Shown piece after piece: positions 1 to 8,436 of a stretch of DNA of 64,000 nucleotides. The notes below the pieces were generated by a model that was given only the letters and a program-made list of their open reading frames with translations, was not told the DNA's origin and searched no databases. The position numbers and the translations under genes are program-made. How positions within the stretch are numbered: position 1 is the stretch's first letter; the number at the start of each line of letters is the position of its first letter. The DNA is taken from positions 62,001-126,000 of the forward strand of contig NZ_JAYFFI010000003.1 in NCBI RefSeq assembly GCF_036289405.1, written 5' to 3'. Origin of the DNA: Pseudoramibacter faecis. Lineage in GTDB: Bacteria; Bacillota; Clostridia; Eubacteriales; Eubacteriaceae.

Positions 1-41
1 TTCATTTTCCAATTGCCGGCAATCACAGGTCTTCTCGACAT
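1..41 (-). CDS. tpiA: Triosephosphate isomerase, 5' end only (cut by window edge)
   Basis: Only the first 13 or so codons are in the window. They read MSRRPVIAGNWKMN, the typical N-terminus of TpiA, which carries the active-site Asn and Lys of the NWKMN motif. A strong ribosome binding site (GGAGGATAAATT) precedes the ATG. It follows pgk on the same strand by about 25 bases, as in the standard cggR-gapA-pgk-tpiA operon. The rest of the gene lies left of the window. Confidence 0.9.
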   Translation of the reverse strand, partial: MSRRPVIAGNWKM

Positions 42-66
42 AATTTATCCTCCTCAGATTTTACGT

Positions 67-1254
67 TTATTTATCTTCTAAAACGTCAATGCCCGGAAGT
101 ACTTTGCCTTCCATGAATTCGAGAGAGGCACCGCCGCCCGTTGAAATATGCGAAATTTTATCCGCATAGCCCATTTGCTTAACCGCCGCCGCCGAGTCGC
201 CGCCGCCGATAATGGTCGTCGCGTCAGAACCTGCCATTGCCTGGGCAACAGCCTTTGTCCCTTCGGCAAAAGCGTCAAATTCAAAAACGCCCATCGGTCC
301 GTTCCAAATAACGGTCTTAGCGGATTTGATGACATCGGCATAGAGTTTCCGGGTTTTTGGCCCGATATCCATACCCATCTGATCCTTCGGTATCGCATCA
401 GACGAAACCACGGTCGGTGTCGCTTTGGCATCAAATTCCGGCGCAACCACGTTGTCCACCGGCAGATAGAGCTCCACGCCCTTTGCCTCTGCTTCTTTTA
501 ACAAGCCAGCAGCCAGCTCAACTTTATCAACCTCTAATAATGAAGTTCCGATTTCATAACCCTGGGCTTTATAGAATGTATAGGCCATGCCGCCGCCAAT
601 AATCAAAGCATCGACTTTTTGAAGCAAATTGGTGATCACCCCGATTTTGTCGGAAACCTTCGCGCCGCCCAAAATAGCCACAAACGGATGTTTGGGATTG
701 TTCAGTGCGCCGCCAATGAATTCCAGTTCCTTTTGAATCAGAAATCCTGAGACAGCCGGCAGGTAATTCGCCACGCCGACAGTCGAAGCGTGCGCACGGT
801 GGCAGGACCCGAATGCATCATCCACAAAGACATCGCCAAGGCTGGCCAATTCCTTGGCAAATCCTGCTTCGTTTTTCTTTTCTTCCGGACGGAAGCGCGT
901 GTTTTGAAGCAAAAGCACCTGTCCCGGCTGCAACGTTGCCACTGCGTCTTTGGTCACTTGACCGACCACTTCACCGTCATCGTTAAAGATCACATTTCGA
1001 CTCAACACCTTAGTTAATGCCTTCGCAACCGGGGCCAGTGAATACTTCGGATCCGGCTCGTTCTTCGGTCGTCCCAAGTGACTCATCAAAATCAAAGCCG
1101 CCCCTTGAGCCAAAATGTATTGGATGGTTGGCAGAGCAGCCTGAATTCTCGTATCGTCGGTGATTTCCAACGCATCATTTAACGGCACATTAAAATCTGC
1201 GCGCATCAGCACTTTTTTGCCTTGTAACGCAATATCTTTAACGGTCTTTTTCAT
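67..1254 (-). CDS. pgk: Phosphoglycerate kinase
   Basis: Cytosolic glycolytic enzyme that moves the acyl phosphate of 1,3-bisphosphoglycerate to ADP. The protein is 395 residues, the normal bacterial length, with the N-terminal substrate motif VLMRADFNVPLN, the LMSHLGRPK loop and the C-terminal nucleotide-site motif IIGGGDSAAAV. It lies third in a cggR-gapA-pgk-tpiA operon on the minus strand. A strong stem-loop with a U-run sits just upstream of its ribosome binding site (AAAGGAAAT), so its expression may be partly uncoupled from gapA. Identification is secure. Confidence 0.97.
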   Translation of the reverse strand: MKKTVKDIALQGKKVLMRADFNVPLNDALEITDDTRIQAALPTIQYILAQGAALILMSHLGRPKNEPDPKYSLAPVAKALTKVLSRNVIFNDDGEVVGQVTKDAVATLQPGQVLLLQNTRFRPEEKKNEAGFAKELASLGDVFVDDAFGSCHRAHASTVGVANYLPAVSGFLIQKELEFIGGALNNPKHPFVAILGGAKVSDKIGVITNLLQKVDALIIGGGMAYTFYKAQGYEIGTSLLEVDKVELAAGLLKEAEAKGVELYLPVDNVVAPEFDAKATPTVVSSDAIPKDQMGMDIGPKTRKLYADVIKSAKTVIWNGPMGVFEFDAFAEGTKAVAQAMAGSDATTIIGGGDSAAAVKQMGYADKISHISTGGGASLEFMEGKVLPGIDVLEDK

Positions 1255-1276
1255 CTACTTGATTTCCTTTCAAAAA

Positions 1277-1329
1277 AGGGGGCCGTTCACACGGCCCCCC
1301 GGCGCTAAATCTGCCAGAGGGGCAGATTT
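1277..1329 (-). terminator. Two stem-loops between gapA and pgk (terminator or attenuator)
   Basis: Reading in the operon direction, a hairpin with arms AAATCTGCC/GGCAGATTT (1307-1329) is followed by a GC-rich hairpin with arms GGGGGCCGT/ACGGCCCCC (1278-1299) and then TTTTTT. The second has the form of an intrinsic terminator and lies just before the pgk ribosome binding site. It could reduce read-through into pgk-tpiA or stabilise a processed gapA mRNA end. This is inferred from structure only. Confidence 0.7.
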
Positions 1330-1368
1330 TTAATCAACAGCTCTTTTTTAAAGAATAACGCGATCCGC

Positions 1369-2382
1369 TTAATTTAGTTCTGCAAAGTATTTAATGGTTC
1401 TGACCATCTGGCTGGTGTATGAGTTTTCATTATCGTACCAGGAGACAACCTGAACTTCAGTTGTGCCATTTTCCAGCGGAAGAACCAGGGTCTGCGTTGC
1501 ATCAAAGAGCGAACCATAACGCATGCCAATGACATCAGAAGAGACAATTTCGTCGGTGTTATAACCGAAGGATTCGGTTTCTGCCGCTTTCATCGCCGCA
1601 TTCACCTGATCCACCGTCACCTGGCCATCAACAACAGCGGTTAAAATCGTGGTGGAGCCAGCCGGTGTCGGAACACGCTGAGCCGCGCCAATCAATTTGC
1701 CGTTCAATTCCGGAATAACCAAACCGATGGCTTTTGCCGCACCGGAAGAAGCCGGAACAATGTTGACAGCCGCAGCGCGCGCTCTTCTGAGATCCCCCTT
1801 TCTGTGCGGGCCATCAAGCGTCATCTGATCGCCGGTATAAGCATGAATAGTGCACATGATCCCGGACTGAACCGGAGCCAAATCATTGAGGGCCTTCGCC
1901 ATCGGAGCCAGGCAGTTAGTGGTGCAGGAAGCTGCCGAAATAATTTTGTCTTCCGGTGTCAGCACGTCGTGATTGACATTGTAGACAATTGTCGGCAGAT
2001 CGTTACCAGCCGGTGCAGAAATAACCACTTTCTTAGCGCCTGCTTTCAGATGCGCGGATGCTTTATCTTTGGAAGTGAAGAAGCCGGTGCATTCCAAAAC
2101 GACATCGACATCCAGTTTGCCCCAGGGCAGATTGGACGGATCTGCTTCGGAATAAATTTCAATTTCTTTGCTGTCAACAACAATCGAAGAGTCTTTTGCT
2201 TCAACTTTATCTGCCAGTTCATATCTGCCCTGTGCAGAATCATATTTCAGCAGATGTGCGAGCATGCTCGGGCTTGTCAAGTCGTTAATGGCAACAACTT
2301 CATAACCTTCAGCACCAAACATCTGTCTGAATGCCAGACGACCAATTCGACCAAAACCATTAATAGCAACTTTTACAGACAT
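1369..2382 (-). CDS. gapA: Glyceraldehyde-3-phosphate dehydrogenase, type I
   Basis: Oxidises glyceraldehyde-3-phosphate to 1,3-bisphosphoglycerate with NAD+ in the cytosol. The 337-residue protein begins with the Rossmann motif INGFGRIGRLAFRQ and carries the catalytic cysteine in SAASCTTNCLAP. The Asn-Asp pair after the second beta strand (AINDLTSP) fits NAD+ preference. It lies 26 bases downstream of the CggR-type repressor gene and about 110 bases upstream of pgk, all on the minus strand, so it is expected to be under CggR control. Confidence 0.97.
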   Translation of the reverse strand: MSVKVAINGFGRIGRLAFRQMFGAEGYEVVAINDLTSPSMLAHLLKYDSAQGRYELADKVEAKDSSIVVDSKEIEIYSEADPSNLPWGKLDVDVVLECTGFFTSKDKASAHLKAGAKKVVISAPAGNDLPTIVYNVNHDVLTPEDKIISAASCTTNCLAPMAKALNDLAPVQSGIMCTIHAYTGDQMTLDGPHRKGDLRRARAAAVNIVPASSGAAKAIGLVIPELNGKLIGAAQRVPTPAGSTTILTAVVDGQVTVDQVNAAMKAAETESFGYNTDEIVSSDVIGMRYGSLFDATQTLVLPLENGTTEVQVVSWYDNENSYTSQMVRTIKYFAELN

Positions 2383-2408
2383 AATATGCCTCCTTAAAAA
2401 TAATTAAC

Positions 2409-3458
2409 TTATTTATTTAATAAACGGATGATTTCCGTCGCAGCGCTTTCATCCGTTATTAATATCGTCTCCGGCGCAACCCTGCAGGCCCCAATGATCG
2501 CTTCCGCTTTTGCTTTGCTGCCGGCAATGCCGATACGATTGGTAATCTGCGGATAATCTTCAATATCAACTCCCACGGTGCTGGCGGCCTGAATCACTTG
2601 ACCTTGTGCATCAAAATAATAACCAAACGCCTCGCCGATCGCCCCGCGATCTAATAATGCTTCTTTTTCGGATACCGGTGTATTTCTCGAATCAGCCAAT
2701 ACATCAGCTCGGCCGATGCCAAACACCAGTACATCGATTTCCTTCATCTTGTCAAATACTCGTTTAATCTCTGGGTAATCCTTTAAGGCGTTAAGCAAAT
2801 TCTTATCGATATTATCCGGCAAGTGCAGCAATTCATATTTTGCCCGTAGCTTTAAAGCAATTTCCGCCACCACATTATTGGCCTGGGTGGCGTGGCTTTT
2901 GCCGATCCCCCCTCTGGCAGGAATCACATAGGCGTCCGGATAAAGGGCTTCTTTCATTTGAGCGGCAACAGCTGCGGTGCTGGCCCCGCCCGTCAACGCC
3001 AGCACATCCTGATACTTCATGACGGTAAGAATCACATTAGCGGCGGCCTTTCCCATGAAATTAAGTACCTGGTAATTAATTTCCATATCACCAGGACAAA
3101 CCACAGCTTTTTTTAAATGAAGGGCTTCAACCAATTGGTTTTCCGATTGTTCAAGTCCATTGTAAGTGTAAAGCATTTGTTTGAGATCGTCTAAGATACT
3201 GTCACCAAGAGGTGTTAAAATAATGCCTTGACGCTCTACTTCCACCAGTTTTTGCTCCTGAAGAAAATCGATCTCGTTTCGAACTTGCCGTTCACTCATA
3301 TCGAGCACATATGCCAGATTTCTTCTTCCAATCGGTGCCTCGCTTTTAACGGTGGATAAGATATTATAACGCAACTCGATAAGCGTACTTATCTCAGGTA
3401 TTACCAATCTTTGAAGGTCCACCAGTTTTTTGCTGATCTTTGAATTGCTGTCTGCCAT
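2409..3458 (-). CDS. cggR: Central glycolytic genes regulator, SorC/DeoR family
   Basis: Repressor of the gap operon that senses fructose-1,6-bisphosphate in other Firmicutes. It has an N-terminal winged-helix domain (motif DMSERQVRNEIDFL) followed by a sugar-phosphate-binding SorC domain with ALTGGASTAAVAA and VFGIGRAD. The frame opens further upstream at a GTG, but the ATG at 3458 is preferred because GGGAG lies about 8 bases before it. It is the first gene of the glycolytic operon, directly upstream of gapA. The family call and its position agree. Confidence 0.92.
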   Translation of the reverse strand: MADSNSKISKKLVDLQRLVIPEISTLIELRYNILSTVKSEAPIGRRNLAYVLDMSERQVRNEIDFLQEQKLVEVERQGIILTPLGDSILDDLKQMLYTYNGLEQSENQLVEALHLKKAVVCPGDMEINYQVLNFMGKAAANVILTVMKYQDVLALTGGASTAAVAAQMKEALYPDAYVIPARGGIGKSHATQANNVVAEIALKLRAKYELLHLPDNIDKNLLNALKDYPEIKRVFDKMKEIDVLVFGIGRADVLADSRNTPVSEKEALLDRGAIGEAFGYYFDAQGQVIQAASTVGVDIEDYPQITNRIGIAGSKAKAEAIIGACRVAPETILITDESAATEIIRLLNK

Positions 3459-3517
3459 CTCATGTCTCCCGATTTTGATGCCCACAGGAACATTTTCATC
3501 CCGGCGGGTACATGATT

Positions 3518-3546
3518 ATTATAGACCATCATTTACTTTCTGGCAA
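3518..3546 (-). promoter_or_regulatory. Sigma-A type promoter of the cggR-gapA-pgk operon
   Basis: On the minus strand there is a -35 box TTGCCA (3541-3546), a 17-base spacer and a perfect -10 box TATAAT (3518-3523). CGGGATGAAAATGTTCC follows shortly downstream; it loosely resembles a CggR operator half, but that similarity is weak. Confidence 0.75.
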
Positions 3547-3668
3547 GTCCAAAAATTTTCATTTTTACTCAACTTTAATATCTTTTCAAGATAATTTCCC
3601 AATGAATTAATAATGCCGTCTGCTTTTTTATTGCGCTATCCCTCATAATAGTTTTAAATGAAACTTTC

Positions 3669-3697
3669 TTGCTTTATCCTTGCGAATTGCATATAAT
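3669..3697 (+). promoter_or_regulatory. Sigma-A type promoter of the ACT-domain / UPF0210 pair
   Basis: TTGCTT (3669-3674), 17 bases and TATAAT (3692-3697) on the plus strand, about 50 bases before the ACT-domain gene. It is divergent from the cggR promoter. Confidence 0.75.
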
Positions 3698-3746
3698 ATT
3701 TTTTATATTTTAAGTTACTGCATCAAGCAGAATAAAGGAGTGCCAC

Positions 3747-4016
3747 ATGAGAGCTGTCGTAACCGTTATTGGAAAAGACCAAACTGGAATTATTTACCAT
3801 GTTTCAAAAATTTTATCGGAATGCAATGCCAATATTGAAGACATCAGTCAAACCATCATGCAAGATATTTTTACCATGATCATGTTGGTTGATCTTTCAA
3901 AAATTACCTGCGATTTTACAGAACTTAAGGATGATCTCGAAGCGCTTGGAAAAACCATTGGACAATCCATTCGCATTCAACACGAAGACATCTTTAACGC
4001 TATGCACCAGATTTAA
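3747..4016 (+). CDS. ACT-domain protein (UPF0237 type)
   Basis: A small 89-residue protein made of a single ACT domain, beginning MRAVVTVIGKDQTGIIYHVS with the Gly-Ile ligand loop typical of amino-acid-sensing ACT folds. Stand-alone proteins of this kind are regularly encoded directly before a UPF0210 (PFL-like) gene, and here the gap to that gene is 11 bases with AAGGAG in it. A role as ligand-sensing partner of the downstream protein is probable but unproven. Its own ribosome binding site is AAAGGAGTG. Confidence 0.9.
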   Translation: MRAVVTVIGKDQTGIIYHVSKILSECNANIEDISQTIMQDIFTMIMLVDLSKITCDFTELKDDLEALGKTIGQSIRIQHEDIFNAMHQI

Positions 4017-4027
4017 GGAGATACTCC

Positions 4028-5386
4028 ATGGCTTTATACAACGATATTCTTGAAACAGTCCGCATGATTGACCGCGAAAATCTCGACATTCGCACCACGA
4101 CCATGGGGATTTCTCTTTTAGACTGCATTGATTCCGACGGAAAACGCTGCAGGCAAAAAATATACGATAAAATCACTCGCTGTGCCGAAAGCCTCGTTGC
4201 TCAGGCGGATCGCACCGCCGAAGAATTCGGCATCCCCATCGTCAATAAACGATTATCCGTCACACCAATTGCTTTGGTCGCCGGCGCGACGGGCGATACC
4301 AACTATACCAGATTTGCGCAGACATTGGACGATGCGGCCAAAGAAGTCGGCGTTAATTTTATCGGCGGTTTCTCTGCCTTGGTTCCCAAGGGATTTACCC
4401 GCGGCGATCTGAATCTCATCAACAGTCTGCCGGAAGCACTGGCATCAACAGAACGGGTTTGCGGTTCGGTTAATCTCGGTTCCACGAAAACCGGCATCAA
4501 TATGGATGCTGTCCGCATGATGGGCGAAATCGTGAGACAGGCTGCCTATCTCACAAAGGATCAGGACTCTATTGCTGCCTCCAAGTTGGTTATCTTCTGC
4601 AATGCGGTCGAAGATAATCCGTTCATGGCTGGCGCCTTCCATGGCGTTGGTCAGCCAGATGCGATCTTGCACGTTGGCGTTAGCGGACCCGGCGTAGTAA
4701 AAGTCGCCCTCGAGAAACATCAGGATGCTTCCATGGATCAGCTTGCCGAAATCATCAAGAAAACCGCTTTTAAAATTACCCGCGCCGGTCAACTCGTCGG
4801 CACAACGGTAGCCGATCGCCTTGGTGTTCCCTTTGGCATTTTAGATTTGTCATTAGCGCCAACCCCGGCCATCGGCGATTCCGTCGCCCGCATTATTGAA
4901 GAAATGGGTGTCGAACACTGCGGCGGTCCCGGCACCACTGCTGCCCTCGCTATGCTCAACGACGCCGTTAAAAAAGGAGGAATTATGGCTTCCACCTCTG
5001 TCGGCGGGCTCTCCGGCGCTTTTATTCCCGTTTCGGAAGATGAAGGAATGATCGCTAACGCCCGCGCCGGCCACATTACGCTTGAAAAACTGGAGGCCAT
5101 GACCTGTGTCTGCTCCGTCGGCCTCGACATGATTGCCATTCCGGGCGATACACCGGCGTCTTCCATTGCCGCGATGATTGCCGACGAAGCCGCCATTGGT
5201 ATGATCAACAATAAAACCACCGCCTGCCGTCTTATTCCGGCAATCAGCAAGGGACTCGGCGACGAAATTAATTACGGCGGGCTCTTCGGCAGTGCCCCTA
5301 TTATGCCGATAAACGGCAGCGATGCCTCTGTTTTTATCAATCGTGGCGGCAAAATCCCCGCTCCGATTCATTCTTTTAAAAACTAA
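4028..5386 (+). CDS. UPF0210 / DUF711 family protein (PFL-like fold)
   Basis: A 452-residue cytosolic protein of the UPF0210 (DUF711) family, structurally related to pyruvate formate-lyase-type glycyl radical barrels but without known activity. The length is normal for the family. Visible conserved stretches include FIGGFSALVPKGFT, GVSGPGVVKVAL, EEMGVEHCGGPGTTAALAML and GGLSGAFIPVSEDEGM. It forms a two-gene operon with the upstream ACT-domain gene and is followed by a bidirectional terminator. Product function is unknown. Confidence 0.92.
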   Translation: MALYNDILETVRMIDRENLDIRTTTMGISLLDCIDSDGKRCRQKIYDKITRCAESLVAQADRTAEEFGIPIVNKRLSVTPIALVAGATGDTNYTRFAQTLDDAAKEVGVNFIGGFSALVPKGFTRGDLNLINSLPEALASTERVCGSVNLGSTKTGINMDAVRMMGEIVRQAAYLTKDQDSIAASKLVIFCNAVEDNPFMAGAFHGVGQPDAILHVGVSGPGVVKVALEKHQDASMDQLAEIIKKTAFKITRAGQLVGTTVADRLGVPFGILDLSLAPTPAIGDSVARIIEEMGVEHCGGPGTTAALAMLNDAVKKGGIMASTSVGGLSGAFIPVSEDEGMIANARAGHITLEKLEAMTCVCSVGLDMIAIPGDTPASSIAAMIADEAAIGMINNKTTACRLIPAISKGLGDEINYGGLFGSAPIMPINGSDASVFINRGGKIPAPIHSFKN

Positions 5387-5398
5387 ACTTTGGCGTAT

Positions 5399-5436
5399 AA
5401 AAAACAACAGCTGCTGCCGAGCAACTGTTGTTTTTT
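5399..5436. terminator. Bidirectional intrinsic terminator
   Basis: Hairpin with arms AAAACAACAG and CTGTTGTTTT flanked by A-runs and T-runs. It lies between the converging UPF0210 gene and the pseudouridine synthase gene and can serve both strands. Confidence 0.85.
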
Positions 5437-5440
5437 AATC

Positions 5441-6364
5441 TTATCTTTTTAGACTTCCCTTCAATTGATTTAATACCTTTTGAAAAGTTTCGGGCAACGG
5501 GGCTTCAAACCGCATAAATGCTCCCGTCCGCGGATGGATAAAGCCAAGCTCCCGCGCGTGAAGCAATTGTCCGTCTGTCTCAAATGACAGATGCTTATCA
5601 CCGCCATACACCGGATCGCCGACAATGGGATAACCAATGGCCCGCATATGCACCCGAATTTGATGGGTTCGGCCCGTTTCAAGCCGAAAAGCAACATATG
5701 TAAAATCGCCGAGTCGCTCAATCACTTCAAAATGTGTTACCGCTGATTTGCCGTTTTTGACCACCGCCATCCGGATTCGGTTAACCGGATGACGGCCTAC
5801 CGGCATATCGACCGTGCCACTGTTCTCGGCAATATTTCCTTTAACCAGCGCCACATATTGCCGCACCATAGAATGATCTGCCAATTGTCCGGCTAAATGC
5901 CGATGGGCTAAATCGTTCTTAGCCACGACCAAAATCCCCGACGTATCTTTATCAATGCGATGAACAATTCCGGGACGATTGACCCCATTGATGCCAGACA
6001 AATCTTTGGTATGTGCCATCAGGGCATTCACAAGGGTCCCCGATTGCGTTCCTGGTGCCGGGTGCACCACCATTCCCGACGGCTTATTCACAACAATCAC
6101 ATCCCCATCTTCATAGATAATATCCAAATCAATCGCCTCCGGCATCACTTCATAGGGCACCGGATCCGGAATCTTGATGACGATTCGTTCGTTAGCTTTT
6201 AGTCGATATGCCGGCTTCTTTGTCATAAAATCAACTTGAATATCACCGTCAACAATCAATTCCTTTAAGTATTGTCTGGACAAATTCGGACAAATTTGAG
6301 CGCAGAGCACATCCAAACGCATATTTTTTTCTTCTTCACGCACATAATGTTCTTTTCGATTCAT
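5441..6364 (-). CDS. RluA-family pseudouridine synthase (RluD-like)
   Basis: Predicted to convert uridines of 23S rRNA to pseudouridine. The 307-residue protein has an N-terminal S4 RNA-binding domain (about residues 15-75) and the RluA catalytic domain with the signature HRIDKDTSGILVVAK containing the catalytic Asp, plus RLETGRTHQIRVHM. The start follows GAGAGGATCA. It lies 8 bases after the YlmH gene, at the end of a yggS-sepF-ylmH gene string. Usually lspA sits between these genes in Firmicutes; here it is absent. The exact rRNA target cannot be told from sequence. Confidence 0.93.
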   Translation of the reverse strand: MNRKEHYVREEEKNMRLDVLCAQICPNLSRQYLKELIVDGDIQVDFMTKKPAYRLKANERIVIKIPDPVPYEVMPEAIDLDIIYEDGDVIVVNKPSGMVVHPAPGTQSGTLVNALMAHTKDLSGINGVNRPGIVHRIDKDTSGILVVAKNDLAHRHLAGQLADHSMVRQYVALVKGNIAENSGTVDMPVGRHPVNRIRMAVVKNGKSAVTHFEVIERLGDFTYVAFRLETGRTHQIRVHMRAIGYPIVGDPVYGGDKHLSFETDGQLLHARELGFIHPRTGAFMRFEAPLPETFQKVLNQLKGSLKR

Positions 6365-6372
6365 TGATCCTC

Positions 6373-7149
6373 TCAGATATAACGTTCGATTTTTATTCGC
6401 TGCTTGCCTTTTTTAGAAACGCCGACAAAATCCGACACTTTTGCCTTCCCCTTTCCCCGAAAAGAGATGATGTCTCCCGGCTTAATGGTCAGTTCCTTTT
6501 TGCTGATTTCACGATAATTGATCCGAAGCCTCTTCTGATAAATCGCCTCCGCGGCGCTTTGTCTTGAAATATCCCAAATACGATCGATCACGGCATCGAT
6601 CCGAGGAGACGATACCGTGATGATTTTTTCTTCAAATTTGGACGCATAAGCTCTTATCTCCCGAGCCGGATAGAAAGACGGCATAATTTTTTTACCCCTT
6701 ATCCGTGTGAAATTATTTTTTAGAAATAGGTAAATCTTTTCATGAAAAATCACCTGTGTTTCATCCCCGCCGATATGAATGTCGCCGATGCAGCTTCGCT
6801 CAATCCCAAGACTCATCAATTCCCCCAACACATGTCGGTGATTATATTCAAAATCGGCCGGGAACCGGGCGGCCATCATCGGCCATTCCAAAGCCTCCGA
6901 TTTCTGAATCGTCTCAGACAGATAATCCGGGATGATACACAGCATCTTTCGCACAGCATCGTCAAATCCGCCGTACCAAAAATAATCAGTATGACTTTTT
7001 TTCAGAACATCTGTCATTTGCATTTGCAGCATTTCATCGTAAAAATCAAAAAAATGGAGATAATCCGGTTCAAGCGCTGCATCTTTTACCCGTTCCAGAA
7101 TAATTTTCTCTTTTTTGGCTTTCTTGGCTTCAATTTGATTGTTCATCAT
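6373..7149 (-). CDS. ylmH: YlmH-family RNA-binding protein (S4 domain)
   Basis: Homolog of YlmH, an S4-domain RNA-binding protein of Gram-positive division gene clusters that has been linked to rescue of stalled ribosomes. The C-terminal S4 domain is visible in LRINYREISKKELTIKPGD followed by a GRGK-type strand. The frame stays open further upstream, but the region before the tandem ATG codons near 7149 overlaps a terminator hairpin, so I place the start there; its ribosome binding site is weak. It sits between sepF and the pseudouridine synthase gene. Confidence 0.85.
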   Translation of the reverse strand: MMNNQIEAKKAKKEKIILERVKDAALEPDYLHFFDFYDEMLQMQMTDVLKKSHTDYFWYGGFDDAVRKMLCIIPDYLSETIQKSEALEWPMMAARFPADFEYNHRHVLGELMSLGIERSCIGDIHIGGDETQVIFHEKIYLFLKNNFTRIRGKKIMPSFYPAREIRAYASKFEEKIITVSSPRIDAVIDRIWDISRQSAAEAIYQKRLRINYREISKKELTIKPGDIISFRGKGKAKVSDFVGVSKKGKQRIKIERYI

Positions 7150-7174
7150 ATCTCGATAAATTACAAAAGAAAAA

Positions 7175-7195
7175 CCGCAGGAAGAAACCCTGCGG
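7175..7195 (-). terminator. Hairpin with U-run between sepF and ylmH
   Basis: Minus-strand arms CCGCAGGG and CCTGCGG, followed by TTTTTCTTTT. It lies just after the sepF stop and before the ylmH start, so it may act as a partial terminator inside the gene string. Confidence 0.7.
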
Positions 7196-7218
7196 CCTTT
7201 CGTTTGCACAGTCTTTAT

Positions 7219-7698
7219 TTACTTGTCCGCATCGAAATCAAGAATCGGCGTCGAAATAAAATCGGAATCGCTGTTCTTTTCCATTTCTGTTGATACAGAC
7301 ACCTGTTTTGGCGCAAGAATGAAGACATTATCCGCAATTTTATTGATGGTGCCTTCTAATGCAAAAACCGCACCATTTAAAAAGTCAAAAATTTTCCGGC
7401 CGTCTTCGTATTCGGTATTCTTCAAATTGACAACAACCGTTTTATTCTGTTTGATTTTATTGACAATGCTCGGAGCGTCATCAAAAAATTCCGGACTTAA
7501 CACCAAAACCTCGGCCGATCCCGTCAGCGGCGCAATCTTTCGGGGCGATGACTTTCGAACTGGTTCTGTTTCTTCGACATATTCATCCTCTACGCCGTCC
7601 AGCTCATCTTCATAAGCGTCTCTGTAATCATCTTCGTAATTTTCATCATCCATCCCAAAGACTTTTACGATTTTATCTTTAAATTTTTCGTTTGCCAT
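7219..7698 (-). CDS. sepF: Cell division protein SepF
   Basis: Cytosolic FtsZ-binding protein that tethers and aligns Z-ring filaments. The 159-residue protein has a short N-terminal amphipathic stretch (MANEKFKDKIVKVFGM), an acidic linker and the C-terminal SepF domain with VLSPEFFDDAPSIVNKIKQN and VVNLKNTEYEDGRKIFDFLN. The length and domain order are normal. It follows yggS by 3 bases and has GAGGAGTAAAAG before the ATG. Confidence 0.94.
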   Translation of the reverse strand: MANEKFKDKIVKVFGMDDENYEDDYRDAYEDELDGVEDEYVEETEPVRKSSPRKIAPLTGSAEVLVLSPEFFDDAPSIVNKIKQNKTVVVNLKNTEYEDGRKIFDFLNGAVFALEGTINKIADNVFILAPKQVSVSTEMEKNSDSDFISTPILDFDADK

Positions 7699-7701
7699 CT
7701 T

Positions 7702-8400
7702 TTACTCCTCACACTGAAAAATTTTTCTACCGACCCGAACGCAAGTTGCGCCTTCTGCAATCGCGATCGGATAATCATTCGTCATCCCCATGGATAGGCA
7801 ATCGATTTGATTTTCACCATTTTGATAAGTCATTTTTATTTTATCATACATTTCCTTCAATTGCCCAAATATTTTGTGGATTTCATTAGAATTTTCCGTC
7901 ATCGGTCCCATGCACATCAAGCCTCGCAAATTGATATGTGAAAGCCGGGCGGCTTCTTCTGTCACCTTTGTCAGTTCATTGGCCGAAAATCCTGATTTTG
8001 TCACCTCTTCCGCCAAATTAAACTGCAATAGAATATTTGTCACCAAATTTTTCTTAGCACTTTCCTGCTCAATCTTTTTCAGCAACTTTAATGAGGAAAC
8101 CGAATGGATCATAGCCACTTCACCGATCAAATATTTAACTTTATTGGTTTGCAAATGACCGATAAAATGCCAACGAATATCGCCTTTAATTTTCGGTTTC
8201 TTTTCTATTAAATCCTGAACGTGATTCTCACCTAGATCCGTGGCGCCCGCATCTACCACCGCCTGGGTTTCTGCAATCGTATGTTTCTTGGTTACCGCAA
8301 TCAATCGCACTGAACCGGGCAACTGTCTTTGAACTTTTGTAACATTTCGCGCAATAATTTTTCGAAATTCTGAATCTGTTGCTTCCGACACAACGCGCAT
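7702..8400 (-). CDS. yggS: PLP homeostasis protein (YggS/PROSC family)
   Basis: Binds pyridoxal 5'-phosphate and helps balance the cell's free PLP pool. The 232-residue protein shows the PLP lysine in the N-terminal strand RLIAVTKKHT, the conserved LGENHVQDLIEKKP and WHFIGHLQTNKVKYL, and the phosphate loop region SMGMTNDYPIAIAEGATCVRVG. It is the normal neighbour of sepF in Firmicutes. Confidence 0.95.
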   Translation of the reverse strand: MRVVSEATDSEFRKIIARNVTKVQRQLPGSVRLIAVTKKHTIAETQAVVDAGATDLGENHVQDLIEKKPKIKGDIRWHFIGHLQTNKVKYLIGEVAMIHSVSSLKLLKKIEQESAKKNLVTNILLQFNLAEEVTKSGFSANELTKVTEEAARLSHINLRGLMCMGPMTENSNEIHKIFGQLKEMYDKIKMTYQNGENQIDCLSMGMTNDYPIAIAEGATCVRVGRKIFQCEE

Positions 8401-8436
8401 ATAATCCCTTCTCTCTTATAACTTCTAAGTTGTTTT

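Noticed and set aside
1804..2397. 197-residue plus-strand ORF over gapA
   Set aside because: Shadow of the gapA coding sequence; no family features.
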